Shown here: positions 26,229 to 33,715 of the stretch, piece by piece
How positions within the stretch are numbered: the stretch's first letter is position 1
How the letters are laid out: each line of letters begins with the position of its first letter
NCBI GenBank assembly: GCA_046160865.1
Contig: JBJXHG010000018.1
Span: forward strand, 1 to 41,559
From: JBJXHG01 sp046160865
GTDB taxonomy: Bacteria > Planctomycetota > UBA1135 > GCA-002686595
Direction of reading: 5' to 3'
DNA length: 41,559 nt
Translations under genes and position numbers: made by a program
The notes under the pieces: model-generated
What the model was told of the DNA's origin: nothing
What the model saw: the letters and a program-made list of their open reading frames with translations, nothing else
Databases searched by the model: none

Positions 26229-26580
26229 GTTGGGCAGTTCTAGCCTGCGGGCTGGACGTTGCAAACGCGCGGCGGCTCCGCGGCGACTGCGCAGTTCCGA
26301 GTGCATCGAATCCGCAACACTTGCGACTCAAGCCCGCCGCCGTGCCCGTCCATGTTCATGGGACCCGCGAATCGGATGCGCGCAGCGAGCCTCGGTCGGC
26401 TCGAACGTCGCCACGCGCGGGGCTCCACGCGGCGAGCGAGGCACACGCTCGCGACGCGCGCCCGGGCCCCGCTGCCACGGCGAGCGTCGGCGATTCTCGG
26501 CCGGACGCTCACTTCGCGCCGGGAACGTCGCGTCGTTGCGCCGTGTCCGCGCGAAATCACCCGCTAACAGAAACTCGCCC
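26229..26580. promoter_or_regulatory. divergent intergenic region between two lipoprotein genes
   Basis: About 350 bp separates the divergent starts at 26228 (minus) and 26581 (plus), so both promoters should be here. A CTAGCCTGCGGGCTGG motif lies next to the minus-strand start, recalling the CTAG ends of the repeat elements, but no full element is present. No clear promoter motif found by eye. Confidence 0.4.
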
Positions 26581-28335
26581 ATGAAATCGTTCCCCTTCGC
26601 CACACGATCCCTGGTTTGGCTCGCTGCCACTGCCTTCGTGTTCGTGCTCGCCGCGTGCAGCGACGACGACGATGACAACGGTGGCGGCGGCGGCTCGGCC
26701 GCGGCCACCGGCACGGACATCCTCTTCACCGATGCGCCCAGCGACGACCTGCTCGCGTTCCACGCCACGGTCACCGAGCTCCGGCTCGACATCTCGGGCG
26801 GCGGGCAGACCGCCAACCTGCTGACGGCGCCGGTCACGCTCGACTTGCTCGATCTGAGCAGCGCGGCTGCATGGCTGCAAAGCGGAACGCTCCCGAGCGG
26901 CACGTACATCGGCGCGCACCTCGCGTTCGCGCCCGCCAGCTATTCCGCGCGCTTGAACGACGGCAGCACGGTCGCGGTCACGGCGACCTCCGACGCGCTG
27001 ACCATGCCCTTCGCGACGGACCTCGTGGTCGACGGCGACGATTACGACCGCCTCGTGCTCGATCTCGACCTCGCGACGTCGCTCAGCGGTGACGTCGCGA
27101 CGCCGCCACTCTCGTTCACGCCGTCGGGCGATGCGACGCACGACACGGGCGCCGGCGCGCTGCCGATCGCTCCGCTGCGCGGCACCGTTCGCGCGGTGAA
27201 CGCGACCTCGTTCGTCATGGACGCGTTCGTGAACGGCGACCCGAACCAACCGCTCGGCGAAGTGGAGGTCGACGTCGGATCGGCACCGCTCCTCGTCGAC
27301 GAGAACGGCGGAACGGTCGCCTCGACGTCGACGTTCCTCTCGACACTCGTCAACGACACGAGCGTCGTCGACGTGCGCGGCACGCTCGAGGACGGCGACG
27401 TGCAAGCCAATCGCGTGCAGATCGACTCGCTCTCCGGCGGAACCGGCAGCGTCGCGAGGATCCACGGCCTCGTCATCGACACGGCGGACTTCGCCACGAG
27501 CTCGACGTTCGAGATCGCGGTCGCGGGCGTCGACCAAGGCGAGTCGCTCGTCGCAGCCGCGTTCGGTGGCTCGGTGCCACAGACGATCACCGTGACCGTC
27601 GATCCGTCGACGGCGTACTTCGTGAGCGATACCTCGGCGACGAGCACGGCTCTGGCGCTCGGCCACACGGTCGATCTCACCTTCGACGATTTCACCGCGG
27701 CTCCGTTCGTCGCGAGCGACATCTCGATCGCTCAGCAAGACGTCACGTTCTCCGGCACGATCACGTCGACGGCCGGGTTGCCGAACGAAGTGACGGTGCA
27801 GCTGAACGCGCTCGACGCGGCGGTGCTCGGCGGCGCCGTCGAGAGCGGCACGACGGACGTCACGGTCGACGTGAGCGGCAGCAACTTCGCGATCGGTCCG
27901 AACGGGCAGACGCTCCTGCTGTCGGACCAGCTGCAACCGGGCATGGAGATCCACACCAACGGGGCGATCTCCGGCACCGCCCAGGATCCGATCATCACGG
28001 CGAACGACTTCATGGTGACGCCGGGCAAGCTGAGCAACGCGACGGTGACGAACGTGAAGACGGGCGGAACGAACACGCTCACGGTGACGGACGGCACGCT
28101 CGGCGACCCGTTCGCCGACAACGTCACGCTCGGCACTCCGATCGTCGTGCGGCTGGATCCCACGACGACCTTCGACGGCGACGTGACGACGCAGCAGGGA
28201 TTCATCGACATGTTCGACGCCCTCGGCGTCGGCGAGACGATGACCGTCGACGTGCAAGGTCTCGGCACGACCACGAGCAACCAGGTCGAAGCGTTCCACG
28301 TCACGACGACCGGGCCGACGACGAAGAAGCCCTGA
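26581..28335 (+). CDS. lipoprotein with DUF4382 and DUF5666-like beta domains
   Basis: 584 residues. The signal peptide ends in a lipobox (VFVLAACSDDDDD), followed by an Asp/Gly spacer. Residues 43-165 match DUF4382: TDILFTDAPSDDLLAFHATVTEL, then LDLLDLSS, LPSGTYIGAHLAFAP. From about 200 on, repeated units of the DUF5666 type appear (PLRGTVRAVNATSFVMDAF, VVDVRGTLEDGDVQANRVQI, TFSGTITSTAGLPNEVTVQL), which are OB- or barrel-like beta domains. Composition is acidic and Thr/Asp-rich, as for surface or periplasmic proteins. No enzymatic motif. The ATG at 26581 is chosen because the signal peptide begins there. Function unknown. Confidence 0.85.
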   Translation: MKSFPFATRSLVWLAATAFVFVLAACSDDDDDNGGGGGSAAATGTDILFTDAPSDDLLAFHATVTELRLDISGGGQTANLLTAPVTLDLLDLSSAAAWLQSGTLPSGTYIGAHLAFAPASYSARLNDGSTVAVTATSDALTMPFATDLVVDGDDYDRLVLDLDLATSLSGDVATPPLSFTPSGDATHDTGAGALPIAPLRGTVRAVNATSFVMDAFVNGDPNQPLGEVEVDVGSAPLLVDENGGTVASTSTFLSTLVNDTSVVDVRGTLEDGDVQANRVQIDSLSGGTGSVARIHGLVIDTADFATSSTFEIAVAGVDQGESLVAAAFGGSVPQTITVTVDPSTAYFVSDTSATSTALALGHTVDLTFDDFTAAPFVASDISIAQQDVTFSGTITSTAGLPNEVTVQLNALDAAVLGGAVESGTTDVTVDVSGSNFAIGPNGQTLLLSDQLQPGMEIHTNGAISGTAQDPIITANDFMVTPGKLSNATVTNVKTGGTNTLTVTDGTLGDPFADNVTLGTPIVVRLDPTTTFDGDVTTQQGFIDMFDALGVGETMTVDVQGLGTTTSNQVEAFHVTTTGPTTKKP

Positions 28336-28379
28336 CCCAACGAATCCGATGCGCGGCCATCGACGGCGCGCGCGACATC

Positions 28380-28409
28380 CGCCGCCGCTGCGAACCACTC
28401 GCGGCGGCG
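28380..28409 (+). terminator. GC-rich hairpin after the DUF4382 lipoprotein gene
   Basis: CGCCGCCGC and GCGGCGGCG separated by 12 bases, 45 bp past the stop codon. No T-run follows at once, so it may be a weak terminator or RNA-end stabiliser. Confidence 0.45.
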
Positions 28410-28478
28410 ACTTCGTTTCGAGCCCGCGTCGCGCAGCGAGTCCGCGGCCGGTCCCGCGCGAGCGCGTCCGCGGAACGA

Positions 28479-28609
28479 GCCTGCATTGCTCACCACGTCC
28501 TGCTGCGCGCGCGCCAACGAGCACGACCGAAGTCGCCGGACGTGACCGGCGAGTGCGACGATGGGATCGCCGCTGCGCGCGAAGGCGATCGAGCGGGTTT
28601 GCGAATCGG
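28479..28609. repeat. degenerate family B copy
   Basis: GCCTGCATTGCTCACCACGTCCTGCTGCG at its left matches the type-L end of family B. The interior and right arm are strongly diverged. It ends where the next intact copy begins (CTAG at 28610). Confidence 0.6.
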
Positions 28610-28788
28610 CTAGCCCGCATTTCTCACCACGTCCTGCTGCGGTCGCGTCAACTCGCTTCGGTCGGCGTTGTTGGATCGGAATCGATCCTTGCTGACCAAG
28701 TAGGTCACCTCGGGTCGATTCCGATGCAACGCCCTGCTCCGAACGCGCTGGCGCAACGTTGCGGCGCACGCAGCGAGAAGTGCGGCGC
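28610..28788. repeat. family B element, full copy, L-R orientation (about 179 bp)
   Basis: Left end CTAGCCCGCATTTCTCACCA, type-L arm with GTTGTTGGATCGGAATCGATCC split across the arm, loop GACCAAGTAGGTC, then type-R arm GGTCGATTCCGATGCAACG. The right end AGCGAGAAGTGCGGC is slightly degraded and lacks the final CTAG. Confidence 0.9.
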
Positions 28789-28817
28789 CCTTTGAAGCGC
28801 GCGTCGCAACGCTCGCG

Positions 28818-28998
28818 CTAGCCCGCTTCTCTCACCACGTCCGTCGCGAGGTCGTGCCAACTCGTGCGGAGCAAGGCGTTGCATCGGAATCGACCGCAGC
28901 TGACCTGTGAGGTCAGCGAGGATCGATTCGGATCCAACAACGCCGCTCCGTGCGAGTTGGCGCGACCGCAGCAGGACGTCGTGAGAGATGCGGGCTAG
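28818..28998. repeat. family B element, full copy, R-L orientation (181 bp)
   Basis: Left end CTAGCCCGCTTCTCTCACCA, type-R arm CGTTGCATCGGAATCGACCG, central stem AGCTGACCT-GTG-AGGTCAGC, type-L arm GAGGATCGATTCGGATCC, right end GTGAGAGATGCGGGCTAG. CTAG is intact at both ends. This is the reference copy for the family and is opposite in orientation to the copy 30 bp to its left. Confidence 0.92.
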
Positions 28999-29654
28999 CC
29001 ACGCTTCGACGCAGCATGCGACCATTTGAAGCAGCGGCGCCACCGCCGCGAGAGGTGGCGAGAGACGCAGCACGAGTCCGCGTCACCGTGCTGGGGCTGA
29101 CCGTGCGCGGAGTGCGCGCGCTGCGCCGGTGTCGCGCGCTGCCATGGAGCGTGCGGTCGAGTGCGGCCCAATTCCAGGACGAACACATCGCGATGATGTC
29201 GCTGTCGATCGGCACCATTCGCGAGCATCTCGCCGCGCTCGCAACGGACCCCGAGCGCAGCGCGTTCGACGCTCGTCGCGGGCGCGCCGTCGAGTAGCAC
29301 GATGCGCGCGCGTCGGTGTGCGCGTGCGATCGAGTGCGTGTCACCTAACCCGCCAATGTTCGCACACTTACGTTCGACGCACGGTGACGGTTCGCGCGCT
29401 CCGGCAGTCGCTCGCGTGCGCTGCTGGCGGTGCGTGCGACGCATGCAACCGCAGCGTGCGCGCACTGCACCTCGAACACGAATTTGCGTGCGCGTGCACG
29501 TCGATGAAAGCGCGCATCGGCGGACATCTTCCAAAAAGTTTCAAAGAAGCATGGCAAGAGACGGGCGCGGTTCGCCGATGGAGCGAGTGATGTCGTGGAC
29601 ATGCGCCGATTCGGCGCGCACAACCCGGACTACGTGTCCAAGGAGACATTTCTC

Positions 29655-29810
29655 ATGGCGATGAAGAAAGCGACTCGGAAGAAGGCTCGCCGCGGCGGCC
29701 GCAAGGGTGCCCGTCGTAAGGCATCGAAGAAGGCCAGCCGTAAGGGCGCGCGTCGCAAGACGGGCGGCCGCAAGAAGAAGGGCCGTCGCAAGAAGGCCGC
29801 GTCAGCCTGA
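29655..29810 (+). CDS. lysine/arginine-rich histone H1-like nucleoid protein
   Basis: 51 residues, 27 of them Lys or Arg and none acidic or aromatic. The rest are Ala, Gly, Ser and Thr in RKKARRGG / RRKASKKAS / RKGARRK-type repeats. This matches the H1-like or HU-tail-like basic proteins that bind and condense DNA without a folded domain. The ATG at 29655 is supported by an AGGAG ribosome-binding site at 29641-29645 and by composition; an upstream in-frame ATG at 29595 would add non-basic residues. It is followed 21 bp later by an HU gene, so the two form a nucleoid-protein operon closed by a strong terminator. Codon use is highly biased (AAG, CGC/CGT), suggesting high expression. Confidence 0.9.
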   Translation: MAMKKATRKKARRGGRKGARRKASKKASRKGARRKTGGRKKKGRRKKAASA

Positions 29811-29831
29811 TTCCAGTCGGGGAGGCTCGCA

Positions 29832-30101
29832 TTGAACAAGAGCCAACTGGTCGCCTACGTCGCCGATGAGTTGCACACCTCCAAATTGCAGGCGTCGCTA
29901 CTCGTCGAGACCGTACTCGGCGGCATCAAGAAGGGTCTTGTGCAGGATCAAAGTGTCACTCTCACCGGGTTCGGCACGTTCGAACTGAAGCGCCGCAAGG
30001 CGCGCGTCGGACGCAACCCCCATACGGGCGAGCCGATTTCGATCGCACCTGGCCGCAGGGTCGGGTTCCGAGTCGGCAAGGCCCTGAGAGAGTCCTTCTG
30101 A
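29832..30101 (+). CDS. HU-family DNA-binding protein
   Basis: 89 residues, standard length for HU/IHF-type proteins, which bind and bend DNA as dimers. The N-terminal helical pair (MNKSQLVAYVADELHTSKLQ), the GFGTFELKRRKARVGRNP core and the family signature GRNPHTGEPISIAPGRRVGF are all present; the intercalating Pro of the beta-arm is in RNPHTGE. The start is a TTG at 29832 with a GGAGG ribosome-binding site at 29821-29825. Directly after the H1-like gene. It has no C-terminal Lys-rich extension; that basic function seems to be supplied by the separate upstream gene. Confidence 0.96.
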   Translation: MNKSQLVAYVADELHTSKLQASLLVETVLGGIKKGLVQDQSVTLTGFGTFELKRRKARVGRNPHTGEPISIAPGRRVGFRVGKALRESF

Positions 30102-30127
30102 CAGATCCCTGAGTCCCCTGAAAACAG

Positions 30128-30175
30128 ACGCGGCCGGTTCCTCGGATCTCCGGGGAACCGGCCGCGTCACTTTTT
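30128..30175 (+). terminator. rho-independent terminator of the H1-like/HU operon
   Basis: ACGCGGCCGGTTCCTCGG pairs with CCGGGGAACCGGCCGCGT (one G-U wobble, loop ATCT). The downstream side is followed by CAC and then TTTTT, the classical stem plus U-tract layout. It lies 27 bp past the HU stop codon. Confidence 0.93.
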
Positions 30176-30258
30176 GGTGCGATCGACCGTGTCGCACGCG
30201 AGCCGATCGACGGACACTCCGCGCGCGCGTCGCCGCACCCGAACGCTGAGTCGCGCGG

Positions 30259-30431
30259 CTAGCCCGGATCTCTCCGGCTGCGACCGCGCCAACTCGCTCG
30301 GAGCTGCGTCATCGGATCGGAATCGATCCTCGCTGACCACGCAGGAGAGCTGCGGTCGATTCCGATGCAACGCCTCGCCCCGTACGAGCCGATGCGTTCT
30401 CGCGACGGACGCGGTGAGAGATCCGCGCTAG
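30259..30431. repeat. family B element at the 3' end of metG (about 173 bp)
   Basis: Left end CTAGCCCGGATCTCTCCGGC, then GGATCGGAATCGATCCTCGC, then GGTCGATTCCGATGCAACGC. The right end CGGTGAGAGATCCGCGCTAG contains the metG stop (TAG read from CTA at 30428-30430). Confidence 0.9.
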
Positions 30432-32134
30432 CCGGCGCGTGCTTCGAGCTCGGCGACTTCGCGCCGGATCGCGTCGTCGTCGATCTTCGCGAAGAGTCCC
30501 TCGACTTGGCCGAGCTGCTGACCCGCCGCCAGTGCCCGCCAGTTGCCCGCCCGCGGCACGCCCGGAGCGCGTTGCTCGGTCACGGATCCCGCTAGCCCGA
30601 GCATCTGCCACAAGCCTTGCGCCTTCTTCGGCATGAACGGCGCCATCCAGATCGCCATCCAGCGCAACCATTCGCAGCACGTGTTGAGCGTGCTCGCCGC
30701 GCGCACCGGATCGGTCTTGCGCGCGGTCCACGGCGCGGTGACGTCGACGAACTTGTTCGCGACCGTCGCGTTCTGGATCAACTGCTCCGCTGCGCGTCGG
30801 AAGCGGAACTCCAACACATGCACGGCGGGATCTCCGATCGCACCACAGTCCTCGAGCAGGATCCGGTCGAGCTCGGTTGCGTGATCGGCGTCGAGCGGCG
30901 GGATCTTGCTCTCGTAGTGCTTGTCGATGAAGCGCAAGACGCGCGTCGCGAGGTTGCCGATCTTGTCGGCGAGCTGCGCGTTGTTGCAGCTCTGGAATTC
31001 CTGCCAGCGCCACTCGCTGTCCGCGGTCTCCGGCGCGCTCGACAAGAGGTAGAAGCGAGCGACCTCCGCGTCGTACTTCGCGAAGAACTCGTCGAGCGGG
31101 ATCGTCCAGTGTTCCGACGTCGAGAACTTGCGTCCCTGCAAGTTGTAGAACTCGTTCGCCGGCACTTGCCACGGCAGCACGTAGCCTTGTTTCGTGCCGA
31201 TCGACATCGCCGGAAAGATCAGGCAGTGGAACGAGATGTTGTCCTTGCCGATGAAGTGTACGAGGCGCGAATCCTCCGACTGCCACCAGCGCTTCCACGC
31301 GTCCGGCTCACCGCGGTTGCGCGCCCATTCTTGCGTGAACGACACGTACCCGATGGGCGCGTCGAACCACACGTAGAGCACCTTGCCGGTCTCGCCGTCC
31401 GCGCGGTCCTCCGGTACCGGCACGCCCCAGCTCATGTCGCGCGTGATCGGTCGCGGCGCGATCTCGTCGAGCTGGTTGCCGATGAAGCCGACGACGTTCG
31501 GCTTCCACGGGTGCGCGCGGAACCAGGCGCCGAGCTTCTCGTCGCGCAGCTTCGGCAGATCGAGATACCAGTGACGCGTGCGCCGCCGCTCCGGTGTGGT
31601 CCCGCAGATCTTGCACGTGACGACCGCCATCTTCAGCGGCTCGAGCTCCTGGCCGCAGCGCGGACACTCGTTGCCGCGCGCCTTCTCGTACCCGCACAGG
31701 TAGCACGTGCCGACGATGTAGCGGTCGGCCAGGAACATGCGGTCCTTCGGACAGTACAGCTGCTCGCTCGCCTGCTTCTTCAGGTAGCCGTTCTCGTCGA
31801 GACGGCGGAAGAAGTCCTGGCTCGTCGCGCGGTGCTCGGGGCAGATGCTCGTGCCGGACCAAGTGTCGAACTCGATCCCCAGGCGCTCGAACGTCCGTTG
31901 GAAGCTCGCGCGCCAGCGCGCGACGTACTCTGCGTACGGAACGCCCTCTTGCTCGGCGTTGACCGTGATCGCGGTGCCGTGCTCGTCCGTCCCGCACACG
32001 AAGAGCGCCTCTTCGCCGAGCATGCGCAGCGTGCGCACGTACACGTCGGCAGGCAGGTATGCGCCGATCACGTGGCCGAAGTGGATCGGTCCGTTCGCGT
32101 AGGGCAGCGCGCTCGTGACGAGGTAGCGAGTCAT
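30428..32134 (-). CDS. metG: methionyl-tRNA synthetase
   Basis: 568 residues. Class I synthetase that charges tRNA-Met. HFGH at residues 18-21 is the HIGH motif. The knuckle insert carries several Cys pairs for zinc (CYLCGYEK, CPRCGQEL, CKICGTTPE). The second signature reads KFSTS at 336-340, that is KMSKS with Met replaced by Phe and the fourth-position Lys replaced by Thr; the first Lys is kept. The anticodon-binding helical domain follows (WMAPFMPKKAQGLWQ). There is no C-terminal tRNA-binding/dimerisation domain, giving a short monomeric type. The stop codon lies inside the end of a family B repeat. Upstream, 67 bp away on the same strand, is the LAB_N protein. Confidence 0.96.
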   Translation of the reverse strand: MTRYLVTSALPYANGPIHFGHVIGAYLPADVYVRTLRMLGEEALFVCGTDEHGTAITVNAEQEGVPYAEYVARWRASFQRTFERLGIEFDTWSGTSICPEHRATSQDFFRRLDENGYLKKQASEQLYCPKDRMFLADRYIVGTCYLCGYEKARGNECPRCGQELEPLKMAVVTCKICGTTPERRRTRHWYLDLPKLRDEKLGAWFRAHPWKPNVVGFIGNQLDEIAPRPITRDMSWGVPVPEDRADGETGKVLYVWFDAPIGYVSFTQEWARNRGEPDAWKRWWQSEDSRLVHFIGKDNISFHCLIFPAMSIGTKQGYVLPWQVPANEFYNLQGRKFSTSEHWTIPLDEFFAKYDAEVARFYLLSSAPETADSEWRWQEFQSCNNAQLADKIGNLATRVLRFIDKHYESKIPPLDADHATELDRILLEDCGAIGDPAVHVLEFRFRRAAEQLIQNATVANKFVDVTAPWTARKTDPVRAASTLNTCCEWLRWMAIWMAPFMPKKAQGLWQMLGLAGSVTEQRAPGVPRAGNWRALAAGQQLGQVEGLFAKIDDDAIRREVAELEARAG

Positions 32135-32201
32135 GCGCAGAGGATAAGGTCGCAGCGCGCGCGCGCAACGCTGGTACGCGCGCGGCGCGCAGCCTCGCGG
32201 C

Positions 32202-32822
32202 TCAGGCGTCCGCGGGAGCGCGGTCGAATGCGCGGCCGAGCATGAGGTTGCGGACTTGCACGAACGGACCGGGCACGAAGCCCGCGATGTAGACGGCGTC
32301 GCGCAGATGTACGGCGTAGGCGAGCATCAGCGCATTGCCAACCAGGCTGACCCACCAGAACGAGCGCGGGAAATGGCTCGTGCCGCTGCGCTCCGACAGC
32401 GCCCACTGGAGGATGAAGCGCGAGCTCCAGAGCGCCTGACCCGCGATTCCGACCGCGAGCCAGACCCCCGTGTGTGCGAATCCTCCGCGCAGCCGGATCC
32501 CTTCGATCGAGAACAAGAGCAGGGTCGCGGCGACACCGAACGCGCCGATCCACGCTCCATTCGGAGCGCTGCGCTGCGGACGGTCGACCAGCCACAGGTT
32601 GCGTGCGTAGATGCAGGTCGTGACCGCGTAGCCTGCGAGCAGCACCGGTTCGCCGCGCTCCGCCGAGTACGCGCCGAGCGCGACGGCACCGGCGAGCGAC
32701 AGCCACCAGAACACGCTGGGCGCGACGCTGCGGCGCGCGCGCTCCGAAGCCCACCACTGGAAGAAGAAGCGCGCGAAGAAGCACGCGTTCCCGAGCCATC
32801 CGAGTGCGAGGAACGCGTTCAT
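32202..32822 (-). CDS. membrane protein with two LAB_N domains
   Basis: 206 residues. The ATG at 32822 overlaps the glycosyltransferase stop codon as ATGA. Two copies of the lipid-A-disaccharide synthase N-terminal (LAB_N) domain are clear: residues 8-78 (FFFQWWASERARR, SVFWWLSLAG) and 128-195 (FILQWALSERSG, SFWWVSLVGN, AGFVPGPFVQVRNL). Each has two to three membrane helices. LAB_N proteins often accompany GT2 glycosyltransferases in polyprenyl-phosphate sugar systems, where they may anchor the enzyme; this is inference from the family. Probably acts with the GT2 encoded just upstream in lipid A or envelope glycan modification. Confidence 0.9.
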   Translation of the reverse strand: MNAFLALGWLGNACFFARFFFQWWASERARRSVAPSVFWWLSLAGAVALGAYSAERGEPVLLAGYAVTTCIYARNLWLVDRPQRSAPNGAWIGAFGVAATLLLFSIEGIRLRGGFAHTGVWLAVGIAGQALWSSRFILQWALSERSGTSHFPRSFWWVSLVGNALMLAYAVHLRDAVYIAGFVPGPFVQVRNLMLGRAFDRAPADA

Positions 32823-33706
32823 CGCCGCAGGAGCGATGCGTGGTCGCTCACGCACGCGCGTTCGCGGCCGGTGACTTCGACGATGGGGAGCAACAGTCGG
32901 CGGCCGCGCATCCAGCGCACGGCGACGAGATCGCGCAGCGCGCGCAGCGCTCGATTCGAAATGCCGTACTTGCTCCGGCCCGCGCGACGCGGATGGTGTC
33001 CGACCGGGTGCTCGATCACGGAGAAGCCGTAGTAGCGCAAGAGCGTCGGCAGGAACCGGTGCATGCCCTCGAACAGTGGAATCGCGCGGATGACGTCCGT
33101 ACGAAAGAGCTTCAGCGAGCAGCCCGTGTCACGGATCGTGTCCTGTGAGACCCAGTTGCGGATCGCATTCGCGATGCGCGCGCTCGCCCGCCGCACGAAG
33201 TCGTCCTGACGCTTCTCGCGGTATCCGACGACCGCGTCGTGCGTGCCGAGGCGCGCGACCATCGCAGGCAGGTCGGCCGGGTCGTTCTGGAGATCCGCGT
33301 CGAGCGTTGCGACGAGCCTGCCGCGCGCCAGCGCGAGGCCCGCCGCCGTGGCGGCGGTCTGTCCGCAATTGTGCGTGAAAAAGACGCCGACGACGCGCGC
33401 GTCGCGCAGCGAGAGCGCGCGGATCTTGTGCGTGGAGCCGTCGCGGCTGCCATCGTCGACGAGGACGAGCTCCCAGCGCACGTCGTCGCCGAGTGCCTCG
33501 ACCACGCGCGCGTGCAATGCGTCGAGGTTGTCGAACTCGTCGTACACCGGCGCGACGAGCGACAGATCGAACTCGTCGTGCGTCGCATCGATCGCGTAGC
33601 GCTCGCGCACCTGGCCGACGAGCAGCGCGCCACGCAGAGGCTGCGCGGAAAGTTGCGCGATCGCGTCCGGTATCGATTGGGTCGCGCGGAGCACGCATGA
33701 CATCAT
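32819..33706 (-). CDS. family 2 glycosyltransferase (dolichol/undecaprenyl-phosphate sugar synthase-like)
   Basis: 295 residues, soluble GT-A fold of the DPM1/ArnC type: LSLVAPVYDEFDNLDALH, LVLVDDGSRDGS at about 81-91, the DADLQNDP metal-binding DXD block near 136-143, DTGCSLKLFRTDVI, and basic HHPRRAGRSKYG at the C-terminal side. It likely moves a sugar from a nucleotide to a polyprenyl phosphate for use by the divergent ArnT-like transferase. No membrane helices, so the LAB_N protein may hold it at the membrane. The first 45 residues are outside the domain. With the ATG at 33706 only 9 bp separates it from the divergent ATG at 33716, so a later start (for instance GTG at 33610) may be the real one. 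Confidence 0.88.
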   Translation of the reverse strand: MMSCVLRATQSIPDAIAQLSAQPLRGALLVGQVRERYAIDATHDEFDLSLVAPVYDEFDNLDALHARVVEALGDDVRWELVLVDDGSRDGSTHKIRALSLRDARVVGVFFTHNCGQTAATAAGLALARGRLVATLDADLQNDPADLPAMVARLGTHDAVVGYREKRQDDFVRRASARIANAIRNWVSQDTIRDTGCSLKLFRTDVIRAIPLFEGMHRFLPTLLRYYGFSVIEHPVGHHPRRAGRSKYGISNRALRALRDLVAVRWMRGRRLLLPIVEVTGRERACVSDHASLLRR

Positions 33707-33715
33707 GGGCCCGCG

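Larger units (their letters stand above)
28336..29654. other. 1.3-kb gene-free region packed with family B repeats
   Basis: The longest stretch without a recognised gene. It starts with a GC hairpin at 28380-28409 and a broken family B copy (28479-28609). Then come two nearly complete family B elements in opposite orientation (28610-28788 and 28818-28998). The remaining 29000-29654 contains open frames on both strands, none with family features, and ends with the promoter and leader of the histone-like gene. Confidence 0.6.

Noticed and set aside
25504..26580. N-terminal extension of the DUF4382 lipoprotein by 359 residues
   Set aside because: The extension is Ser/Arg-rich, antisense to the HEEGH lipoprotein gene, and the true signal peptide begins at 26581.
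28479..28998. CRISPR-like array formed by repeated family B units
   Set aside because: Units are about 180 bp, inverted relative to each other and without short regular repeats or unique spacers; no cas genes are present.
28913..29590. Open frames on both strands between the repeats and the H1-like gene
   Set aside because: No family features, partly made of family B repeat sequence, and mirror frames on both strands typical of GC-rich spacer.
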